Assembly (NCBI RefSeq): GCF_024713975.1
Contig: NC_091094.1
Location: 15,161,001 to 15,225,000 of the forward strand
Origin: Paralichthys olivaceus
Taxonomy: Eukaryota > Chordata > Actinopteri > Pleuronectiformes > Paralichthyidae
Direction: 5' to 3'
Length of the DNA stretch: 64,000 nucleotides
Made by a program: the position numbers and the translations under genes. Under the pieces are notes generated by a model. That model did not search any database and was not told where the DNA came from. It saw only the letters and a list, made by a program, of their open reading frames with translations. Numbering within the stretch: the stretch's first letter is position 1; each line of letters starts with the position of its first letter. Positions 36,325-47,229 of the stretch are shown here, one piece after another.

Positions 36325-36690
36325 TATTAAAGTGTGTAAAATGTATGAGGTTCTATTGCCAGAAATTAAAAATAATATTCACACTGTTCATTTGTGTGCA
36401 ATCACCAGAAGCTAAGAATTGTTGTGTTTTCACTACCTCAGAGTGAGCCCTTTACATCCACAAGAGCGGGCCCTCTTCCAGAGAGGCTGCCATGTTGCAC
36501 CAACATATTTCTACAGTAGCCCATAATGGATAAAACAAGCACTGGCTCTAGAGAAGACCTTTCGTGTTTTTACGTTTCCTGGAGGCCACTGGAGGTTCTC
36601 CTACACAAAGAAAGTGGTGAGGGGAAGGGTATTTAGTTGGTTGCCATCTGAAACTTCACCACTAGACGGCACTAAATCCTGTACATATGT
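36325..36690 (-). mobile_element. MITE-like element, CAGTGTGTA-TIR family, inverted
   Basis: Read on the minus strand this gives TTTAGTGCCGTCTAGTGGTG, GGCAACCAACTAAATACCC and a CTACTGTAGAAA block, which I recognise as another member of the same dispersed teleost family. It ends with AAAGTGTGTAAAATG near 36328. The ends are degenerate. It lies next to, and opposite in orientation to, the element at 37.08 kb. Confidence 0.6.
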
Positions 36691-37081
36691 ATCCTTTTAT
36701 GGCTGAAAATGACAATGGAAATAAGCAAATTTCTGAAATGCAAGATGAAGTTTGGCATTGTCACTTGAGCTCTTCTGTGTGTCAGGCTAACAGCCAAGAT
36801 GACGTCATCAGGTTTTAGTCTTCTTTAGTTTCACTAGGTTTATCTTAAGAGCAGGCAGCCACAAAGTCAACTATGCCACAATGTGCATGTTTTCTATGCT
36901 ACTAGTTTCTAGTTTATATTTATAATAACTGACTGCCTCAGCGAGAGGAAGATAGTGAAGGGAAAATTTCGAAAACATTTTTTTTTGACAATAAATCCTT
37001 TGAATTCCTTTGGTGGTATTGAAATTAATAAATCATCAGATATCTGAAAGTTACAGAGTGTAGAATTTTGTGATATCGTGA

Positions 37082-37411
37082 AATTGCATGCTGCAGTTGA
37101 ACACCCCTCACCTCACCCTCTCCTTCCAAACATGAAAAAGAACCTGTGGTAGCCTTTAATTGTCATAAAAACTCAAAAGGTGTTTAGTTTGTCCAGTCTG
37201 GACTAATGTAAAAAACATGGCCTCCGTAGAGAGGACCCCCTCGATGTAAATATAAAGGATTTAAATATAAAGAGTCTTTTCTGGGGTCAAAAAAACTACA
37301 ATTCATACAATTTAGATGAAATGAACTAATGAAAACATCATGAGGATTATTCTACATTAAATTTCTGCATATAGATCCCTTTCATCTAAATCTTACACAC
37401 TGGACCTTTAA
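37082..37411 (+). mobile_element. MITE-like element, CAGTGTGTA-TIR family
   Basis: Close relative of the element at 19.07-19.38 kb, with the same order of blocks and a shared right end CTAAATCTTACACACTGGACC. A short internal partial duplication (ATGTAAATATAAAGGATTTA) is specific to this copy. Confidence 0.75.
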
Positions 37412-39384
37412 CACAAAACAGAAAAATGTTGTTTTTTTCTACATAAATAAGTAAGTAACAATTAGGCTTGGTAAATGATGCTCTCCTCTCCTACTCATTT
37501 TAATAATTTTACTGGAAAAAGCACTGAAAAAATGTATTGAGAAAATGTATTGAGAAAAAGGACTTGAACTTTTCCATAAATATTATTATAAACAATACAT
37601 ATTTTTTGGCATTGTGTTGCAGACATGATTACAATGAATTGCTTATTATTAATGTGTATACATTAATAATCCAAAACATAATAATATCATATACTACACT
37701 TACTACACAAACACACCATAAATGAGATTTTGTTCTACTTTGCTCTTTCACTCTAATGGAAACAAAACTTCTAAAAAATACACATTAAGATGTTTTTTTG
37801 TTGATATGTTTTAGTTCAGTTTTTTACCCTATTAACCTTCAGTATTAATTGGCAAATTTGGCGATTGTGAAGTTTTTAAATACAAATTTCACTGTAGTAT
37901 TTTAAGTGCAGTACATTAGCCTGAATGCCCTGACTTATTACATAAACTAGTAGCTCATGTGTGCATATTAGCAAGACACAAGTTAACTATATTTGTTTTT
38001 GTCTTTAGGATAATTAGCTGTAAACTGGAGGCACAGGAAGCTTAGTTATTTGTACTATTTTTTGTATACTCATTTCTACACAAGAGTAGAAAAAGGAGGC
38101 GTGGAGGGAGGGTAGAGACTAAGTCTAATCTCCCGACCTGATATTTAGATTTTTTATTCAATCAACATATTTGTTTGACAAACAGGAGTATAATAATTAT
38201 TTATTTTAAAAAAAGTACCTCATAAAAAGGGCTGGGGCTCAATTCTCCTTTTTGATGTGTGCACGTGCTAGTAACCTACCATATGACATTACGAAAGACT
38301 ACAAAATAGGAACATGATAGAGACAGGATCATGACCAGTATGTAAATGTTGTTTTTGGTTTGCTCACATAAAAACAACACAAAGTGTTTATTTTGGGACC
38401 CATGTGTGAGTGCATTTTTTCGTTATTCCAGTACAACCTGATGTGACAGTGCATATTTACAGAAGGACTGATCAGTATTTGGAAACTGAAAAAGGATGTT
38501 TGATGAGCCTCTGGGCAGAGGTGAGCTGTTACAACAGGTGTGTGTGTGTGAGATACCCTTGAAGGCAAATTTTAGCTTAAACCAATTTTAGCTTAAACCA
38601 ACCAGCTCTAGGCTAAATACAACACGGTTTCATATTGTAATTTACACACAGCGGCTGTTCAAAGGGATCAACAAATTTCATATCAAATTTCTAAAGAGAT
38701 AGAAAATTTCAATAAAAGTAGGGGTAAAGTTTCTTTATGTACAACATGCTTTTAGTCATGTTGTCTGACATTGAACAAACGAAAACAAAGATATCTTTAC
38801 TTTGACCCTTTTTTAACAGGTTTACAGTGTACTATAGGAGTGTTGCTGTGGTTGTTACAGAGGAGGGTAACCAATGCAATGATCTAGACTTTTAAAAGCT
38901 TTTTTTCTAAGAATTAAACATGACATAGGGAAACCTGACCCCATGATTGTACTTTATGTCTGTTAAAGTATGATTGAAATAATTAAATAACTGATTTACC
39001 ATATGTCAGTCTTTTTTACATCTGTTTGCTGAGGTGTCTTGCTTGTTCCTTTCAGCTCATAATTTCGAACTCACAATTGGTGCTGGATCGTAGAGTGTGA
39101 TCATGGACCATGGATCATGACGTGTTGGCAGCTGATCATGGACTCTGATTACAACAAGACTGCTTGACATACAAAACGCCTACTCACATATTCTACCATT
39201 ACTTGACAATAACTCCTCAATTAATTTGTCATTGTTCCATCAGACATTTTTTATGTATAAATACTTTAAACATTAAAACACATTTCTTTTATGTTAAAAA
39301 CCGTTTCATCTTATCATTTTTGTAAATATTGTTTTTTTCAATGTGTTTAGTTACACAAGACATCTATTACACTCCTGTGAGAGG

Positions 39385-39570
39385 GATCCCTCACATATGG
39401 CTCTCTCTGAGGTTTCGTTTTTGTCCTGTTAATAGGATTTTTGGTAGTTATTTCTTACTCTTGTTGAGGGTTAAGGACTGAGGATGTCGCACCTTGTTAA
39501 ACCCTATTAGACAAATTGTGATTCGTGAATAGGTGCTATAGAAATAAAATTTGACTGATTGATTGACAGT
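39385..39570 (+). mobile_element. LINE 3' end fragment
   Basis: A 3' end typical of fish L2-like LINEs: TGGCTCTCTCTGAGGTTTCG, a GAGGGTTAAGGACTGAGGAT block, then AGAAATAAAATTTGACTGAT and a short TGATTGA tail. Only the 3' untranslated end is present, as expected from 5' truncation. The exact family is inferred from memory. Confidence 0.55.
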
Positions 39571-39625
39571 TCAAATAGCTGAAGAGTAAATTCAGACCTT
39601 TAAGGTTCTAACAGACAGCACAGCC

Positions 39626-40262
39626 TTAGAGGGACAGTTCCCAAAAAATGAAAATGCACTCATTATCTACTCAATACTATGCCGATGGAGGGGTAGGTCC
39701 ACTAGTATCTTCCTACAAGGTGCATTCATGGACCGCCGGAGGTGCTAACACCCACTAGCTTATATACTACTGGCACTATCACCAATCTCTGCACCTTCGC
39801 ACAGCACGTGCCCATAACCCTGTTACTCTGTTACTGTATATATGTATATACTTTATTTTATTTTATTTTATTTTATTTTATTTTATTCTATTTTATTTTA
39901 TTCAATTTCTTATATATTTTTGTTTTTTATATTGTTGTTTTATGTACATAAGTAGTGCACCAATGACACCAAGGCAATTTCCTGTATGTGCAAACATACC
40001 TGGCAAATAAAAGAATTCTGATTCTGATTCTGATTCTTAGCCACTTCCGTTGGACTTTTAGGCTTAAAACATGGTGTAAATGATCTTGTTTCGAATATGA
40101 ATGTTGGGGCTTGTGGACACTTGATGACACCACACAAGCAGTTATGTTTATGTTATGTTTTTTTTTTTATTGCAACAAAGTTTACCCCTGAAACTCTAGA
40201 AGTGTTTTGTGGACTCAAACACTTCACCCACCCCTCCACCGGCAGAGTGGTAAGTAGATAAT
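39626..40262. mobile_element. Composite element: MITE arms flanking a LINE 3' end
   Basis: From 39626 to about 39741 a MITE-like arm runs forward (TTAGAGGGACAGTTC, then a CATTATCTACTC and GCCGATGGAGGGG stretch). From 39742 to 40037 there is a 5'-truncated LINE end, containing a TTTTA pentanucleotide tract (about 39852-39900) and finishing with repeats of TTCTGA. From 40038 to 40262 related MITE sequence continues in inverted orientation, including ACACCACACAAGCA and CCCCTCCACCGGCAGAGTGG. The two MITE parts are inverted relative to each other, so the locus is an insertion into, or recombination between, MITE copies. Confidence 0.55.
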
Positions 40263-40614
40263 ATGTGCATTTACAGATTGCCACAAATAAACTGTTAATA
40301 TCTTCCGTCAATAACGACAAAAATGCAACAGCCATAAGCATTATGCAAGTTAGTAGTGCTGCCAGAGAAACCTGTATTTTACTATCTTGCTCATGCAGAA
40401 AAAGGGGGCGAGGCTAAAGAGAATACATAAGGTTCAATGGTTGCTTTTAACAAATGTTACATAGCAAGTTTCTTTCGTGTAGGCAAGTACACAAACAGAT
40501 GACAACAAACCTGTCTGTCACAGGAAGACAGAAATCCATTTTTTTGCTGTGAGATGAGATAGGTTTTTGGCTAATTGTAATTTTCTTCCACAGCACGGCA
40601 GAGGATCAAAAAAC

Positions 40615-43600
40615 ATGTGGGATAGTTTTTCAGAAAAATCCAAAAAGGATACTGCTATTCTTTCAGATCAGGTAGGTTTGTAAACTGAGTAATTACATCT
40701 GCAGCCTACATGAATGTGTACAGCTGGGCAGTTTGTGTTCTTGTGTGTCATTTTTCTACAGAGTTAAAATGTGCATTCTTCAAATTATATTGTTGACAGG
40801 CGCAATAGCCTGTCATATATGCACCTATGTATCAATTGCAACCAAAGAAAAATAAAACATACATTGGTGATTCGGACTATTTATAGACTATATTTATCTC
40901 TATCTCTCTATCTCTATGATATAATTAGGTTGTTCAATATTTTTGTGTGAATCATAACTGCTGCCGGGTAGCCATTATTCAGTGTATGAAATTATGAACA
41001 GACCAAAACTGAATTTTCCTGCAACATCTGGACATGTGAATGCCACATTTATTGATGCAATATGTGTCTATGTGATTCAAGGGTTTAATTAGGTATACAT
41101 ATACATATATTCATATATTTTTATTTTAATAACAACTGGGTTGATATGAGTGGAGAAGAGCTATTTTTTTTCTTGAAATTTCAAGTCAAAATGTCTGTGC
41201 ATAATGTTTTCCACTTCAGCCGAATTCTGCAGCAGTGTATCTCATTTGCTAGTCTCCTTCATCTTCCCGGATATTTATATAGTGTGGAATTGGTTGAACA
41301 GACTATAGTGCTCTTTCTTGCTTCTGAGGCAAAGCAGCGCAACAAGTGTCTTTGCTTATTTCAGAATGACACAGTTGTTATTTTATTTTGGAAAGCCAAA
41401 CCATCCAAAGAAAAATGTGAAAAATGTGTGTAGCTTATATAAATTGAATATTTGGATTGTATTTATCTCAAGTGCATTTTTGGTGAACAAAGTAGACATC
41501 CTGCTTCTAAAAGCAATCATCACACATGAAAGTTTTCTATAATTCAAACATTAAAAGGTTTCAGCAGTAGTATGATAGTCATTCATAAAAAATCATTAGT
41601 CATCATTCAAAATAATGACTGATAGGCTGAAGAGAAAAGGGTGAGAATCTGTTTATTTTAAGATGAAATCCCACAATATAAGAAATAACATCAATATGTT
41701 GCCCTCAATATTTTCAAGATCTCAGCTTACCCAGTATCATTATCTGTGCTGAAATGGCAGCAGATATGAATCAATCAGCTCTATACATATAATGCTAGGA
41801 TTGTGTTTAATAATCATTTTATCACTGTGAGTTGTTTGCATTTTAGCATGTGGGAAAAGTAATTGGTTAACAACACGTTTCCACACTTTATGCCCTTAAA
41901 ATACTGTGCAACCTGACCTCAGACCACATATTTGTTGGTTATCTCTTTCTAAAGCTTTGATAGCAAGGCACAGCCAATGTGCCTGACCCATCTCATTTTA
42001 AGACCAAGATTTTGCTACAGACACAACATGGCACTGACAGGAAAGGGACAACTGCATCACTCTGAAATGAGCATAGATCCTTGGTGCCATGTTTCTTGGG
42101 TGGAAGATAAAGCCCAATATTTTTAACTTTAACGAAATTCTGTTTTGAGCAGGATTGTCCCATGGATAATGGTGATGAGAATCCCGAGCGTGGAAACTGG
42201 ACAAGCAAGAGAGAATACATACTGTCTTTGATCGGCTATGCAATCGGCCTGGGAAATATCTGGAGATTTCCCTATGTTGCCTACAAGAATGGAGGGGGTG
42301 ATTATTTGGAATCAGTGTTAAGAAAATCTCTTCAGCCAACAGCTTTTTAAAAATAAATTAGTAAAATGACCACTAACTTTTATTTTGTGAGCAGGTGCCT
42401 TTCTCATTCCTTATTTCCTGATGTTGGCTTTATGTGGAATCCCTCTTTTCTTCCTGGAAAGTGCCATTGGTCAGTTCTGCAGCCAAGGTCCAGTCAACAC
42501 GTGGAGAGCTGTACCATTGCTACAGGGTAAGCCTCAAATAAATAGCTGTAATGCAGAAAATAATGTGATGTCTGAAATTTACTGTTGATACACATTAAAA
42601 TCCTGTTAAAATGAGAAATATAATCACATTATTTTACAAAATTATTGTAAAACAAATGGCTGCAACCAGTTAATATGTTACACTATATATGGGATCGATA
42701 AATGTTTTAATTTATTTTGAAACATTGATTTTATAAATTAGGTGGCAAATGTTCATGACAAGCTATTGTGGGAAATAGTTTGCTACCCTAGCGTGGAAAT
42801 GTTCCGATCTGAGTATTCCATGACAGTTTATTTTAAACTTGCCTTGGGTCAAACAGTAAAACTGGGATATGCATTAGCTATGATTAACCACGATAACTGG
42901 TCGCCAATAGCTTTGGGGTTGAATCTTATCTCTTCAGTTTTCTTGGTGTTAATGGCATGAACTTGTTTTTTGCACTGCTGGACAAATTTCTGATGGTCCA
43001 AGGTTCAGATTTGATACTGTTTACCCTGACCTGCTGAGTACGATTGGTCTGAAATGAGTTAAACCATTTGATAATGACAGGGTTGACATTCATTCGGTGT
43101 TTTCAGGATAACATGTGGCTGATGGGTGTTAAAAGCTGAGCTGAGGTCAACAATCTCCAGTTCAGTATGGGCCCTAGGATTCTCAACATGTTTAGATACT
43201 TGTGTATGATACTGTTGTATCAGCTGTGCCTCTCTGATGTTTATATATACAAACGGAAAGGGATCTAGCTGTAGGCCTAAATCCAGCTATTTTTTGCCTC
43301 CCTTGAGCTTGTCCGTATACTTCATCGTGACATATGGGAAGAAAGCCTGATTTGCAGATGCAGAATGGAGTGGACATGCTGGGGTGTAAGGTTTAAGCAT
43401 ATCCTGGGTGCCCGATTTGTTCACAGCATGGTACGCAAGTACTAGTGTCTTGAAACAATACGGGCAGCCACTGGTAACCAGTGAAGGAAGCAGAGGAGTG
43501 GTGTAGTGTGATTGAACTTAGACCAGTAGACCAGTCGAGCAGCTGCATTCTGGATGAGTTGCAGAGGTTGGATAGCACTAGCAGGTAGACCAGCCAGGAG

Positions 43601-46600
43601 GGAGTTGCAATAGTCTAGGTGTGAGATGACCAAAGCCTGGACCAGAACCTTTGCTGCCTTCTGAGTGAGAAGGGGAAGCATTCTCCTGATGTTGTGCAGC
43701 ATGTATCTACCATGAGCGAGTTGTTGCAGTAATGTTGGCAGTAGGGAGATTTGACTGTTGAGGGTCACACCTAGGTTCCTAGTGGTCAGGGTGGGGGTTA
43801 CCACAGAGTGGTCAATGGTAATAGAAAGGTCATGGATGGGAGAGCCTTTCCCTGGAAGGAAAAATAGATAAGGGCAATCAGGCTGAAATCATTCTTCTCC
43901 TGTGGGTAGGCTTTCTTAAGGATGGGTGGGATGATTGTGATGGTACAGTATGGTAATATAAGAACCATTAATAAATAGGGCTCCAGGCAGATGTCAATTA
44001 ATCTGCACATGTCAAGGCAGAGACACCATCTGGCCCTGGACTTACTTGAGTTTTGTCAAGACCATTTACCTCTTGTCATAAAGACAACTTCAGGTCGGAA
44101 CTTCTTTAGGAAACTCAAGTGAGTCCGGTTGCCTATGTTTAGCTTTAGAACTCCCTTAGATATCTGAATGAGTTGGTGTCTTCACAGACAGGTCATTAAA
44201 CCTAGGTTTGTAGGATAGAAATTGTAATGATTTAACAATCAAAATTGTTTTACTTCTGCTGCATGGAAAATGAATGTAAAGGGCTCAGTAGGGTCAAATA
44301 CAAAATTGTTGTACTGCATTTTAATCTGTCATCTTCTGTTTTCTATTTGTTATCCAGGTGTTGGCCTCTCCATACTCATGACAAACGTAATGGTGGCAAT
44401 TTATTATAATGTCATCATCACCTACAGCCTGTACTACTTGTTTGCCTCCTTCCAATATCCTCTGCCCTGGGCTAGCTGCCTCAGTTGGGCTGACAGTGAC
44501 TGCAGCAGCACTCCCAGAGGTTTGTATCTCTAACTCTTGTGAAGAGTGCAGAATGTGCACCACAAATGAATGTGGTCTGAGTGTGGTATGAGGGAATGGA
44601 TGTCAGGACACATTTAGAACACATTTGGCTGCATCAAGACGTAGAGCTGACCACTTGTGATCGGATCAGTTAGGATCGATGTTACTATACCAGGTCTGAA
44701 AGGTGTCATAGAGACATGTAAGTTAAACACTGCTTCTCATGGACATGTCTATTTTAAACAGGCTATTCACAAGTCCCTGTTCCTTTTCCAGTGTCTTGTA
44801 ATGTAAGTGGTGTGTTAGTGGCCAACTGGACTCAGGAAAACATCACTTGTCCTTCATCTGACCTGATCACATTTCCAGTGCAGAGTCCAAGTGAACAGTA
44901 CTGGGAGTAAGAATCACACACATGCAAACAAGCATAAACACATTTTTGTGTTGTGATGTCCTCACAGTCAGATTTCTCTTTTCCTCAGTCGTGTGGCTCT
45001 GCAGAGATCCAGTGGTCTGGATGAAACAGGACCAGTAGTCTGGCATTTGGCCCTTTGTCTGCTGCTGAGTTCCATATTTGTTGCTGTAGTGCTTTGTAAA
45101 GGTATCAAGTCATCAGGAAAAGTAAGTCAGCTAGTTCTTCAAATGTCCTTATCCCAGTTTATGAAAATCAAATTCTCCATGGTTTATACACTCATTCTAA
45201 GAAGCAGTGGAAACTTGATACATCATATACTAAAGAAATGGTCTGGGCAGTTGTGCTGATTGCATTCTGATCAATGTACTTCTTTCACACTGTGGCACTT
45301 GCATTGCTCTGTGGTCAGCTCAGTGGGAGATTTTCAGATGTTTGTCTCTGCAGGTTGTATATTTCACCGCTACATTGCCTTATGTGGTGATTTTGATCTT
45401 GCTGATCAGAGGTGTGACACTGGAGGGAGCTGGAGAAGGAATATCTTACTATATTGGTTCACAATCCAATTTCACTAAACTGATGGAACCAGAGGTAAGA
45501 ATCTATCAATCACATTAAACCAGTAAGCATTTATATACTTCTTAAATCACTATTCTAGAATATGTTGTATTTCAGGTCTGGAAGGATGCAACAGTTCAGA
45601 CTTTATATTCCTTGTCCATTGGTATGGGAGGAGTTACAACCCTTGCTTCCTATAACACGTTCCACAACAAGATGTATGCGGACTCATTTGTTGCATCCCT
45701 TACTAACCATGGTAGGGAAAAAAAATATTTCAGATGAACCAGTGATTTAAAGCAAGTTCATTTATTTTGCAGCTTTACTGAGAAAAAATCTGCTAAGATG
45801 TGACAGTAAGGTAGTAGATACGTTAGATAGTAGTCGATCGATAAATATGGATGTTTGGAGATGAATCACTAAGGCAACCTAAAGCGATAGTATTTACTTT
45901 CTACAGGAAAATGTCTTTCAGCTACTGCTTTTATTTACTATAGTAAGATAAAAGCCCTTAAGAAATAATGTAAATGCCACTTTGTACACAATGTCATATT
46001 TTGTCCCTGACCAGGTACATGTACATTTTCATTTTGTGTCTATTTTCAATTTCTCTAGGTTCGAGTGTGTATGCAGGCTTTGCCATATTTTCGATTTTGG
46101 GTCACATGTCTCACGTCTATGGAATGCCGGTTGAAAAAGTGGTGAAGGAAGGTCAGATACCCATGATACTGCTTATTGTACTTATAAGATGTAAAATGGC
46201 TGCTGTATGTTCTCTGATGTTTTGTTTCCTCATCTTTGCAGGGTTTACCCTGGCATTCGTTGCATATCCAGATGCTCTGGCTAAACTGCCAATTTCCCCT
46301 CTGTGGTCGATACTGTTCTTTTTCATGCTTTCCATAATTGGCCTGGACACTCAGTTTACAATGATAGGTGAGACTAACATTACCAGTGGAAGGGATCTGC
46401 TGTCATACCATGCTAACTGGCATATATCTTGATTCAAACTATAGGATCTGTGTTGAAGCAAATAACCAGTCTTTGTTATTCAGTTTACTCACTAATTCTC
46501 ATCTCTCCTCTTTATTGTTAGAGGTGATTTGCAGCTTTTTAACTGATGCCTTCCCTGAAACCCTCAAATCCAAACGTCCCTTGTTGACTCTAGGGATATG

Positions 46601-47191
46601 TGTCATCATCTTCCTCCTGGGCCTGCCATGTGTAACAACGGTAAAGTAGATCTGCCAACAGAGACTAAACAACTACTGTCTGAAATTATTCGGGCCGAAG
46701 CAGTGACCGCTGCTGCCAAAACATACGTAAAATTTGCTGAAACTTTGCAAAAAATCAAAAATCAAATAGATTCAGCACATGGGCGTGCCAAAGTGACTCG
46801 ATATCGACATACAAAAAAGTCATTTTTTATGATTCACACACATCGTATTTTAACAATCTCCTTTTAGAGGATTAGACAGATTGACAGTGTAAACAAACAA
46901 CCTCGACAATGAAAGATTGTGCTAATACTTGTTGCATGTTTGATGACCTGGCACCACCACATTTACATGCCAAGATTAAACATAATCATAGCACCACCTA
47001 CCAGCAACAGGAATGCACGCCACAGCAGGATGTGACCCTTAACTCTGCATTACCAAGCTGTGTCAACCAACCTCCAGGGATTACAGAGCAGCCGCACCGC
47101 ACCCCGACTCGCACAAACTGCGAGGTCCCGACTATTGCTACTTGCAGCTTTTATTGACATTATTGTCCTGCATACCTACGGTGCCTGTCTC

Positions 47192-47229
<38 letters not shown>

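Larger units (their letters stand above)
35561..40614. other. Spacer between the two SLC6A14-like genes
   Basis: It includes the 3' UTR of copy 1 (to about 35.9 kb). Then come MITE-like elements at 36.3-36.7 and 37.1-37.4 kb, a LINE 3' end near 39.4 kb and a composite MITE/LINE insertion at 39.6-40.3 kb. Much of the rest is AT-rich without open frames. An acceptor-like TTTTCTTCCACAG at 40581-40593 indicates a 5' UTR intron for copy 2. I see no further gene. Confidence 0.55.
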
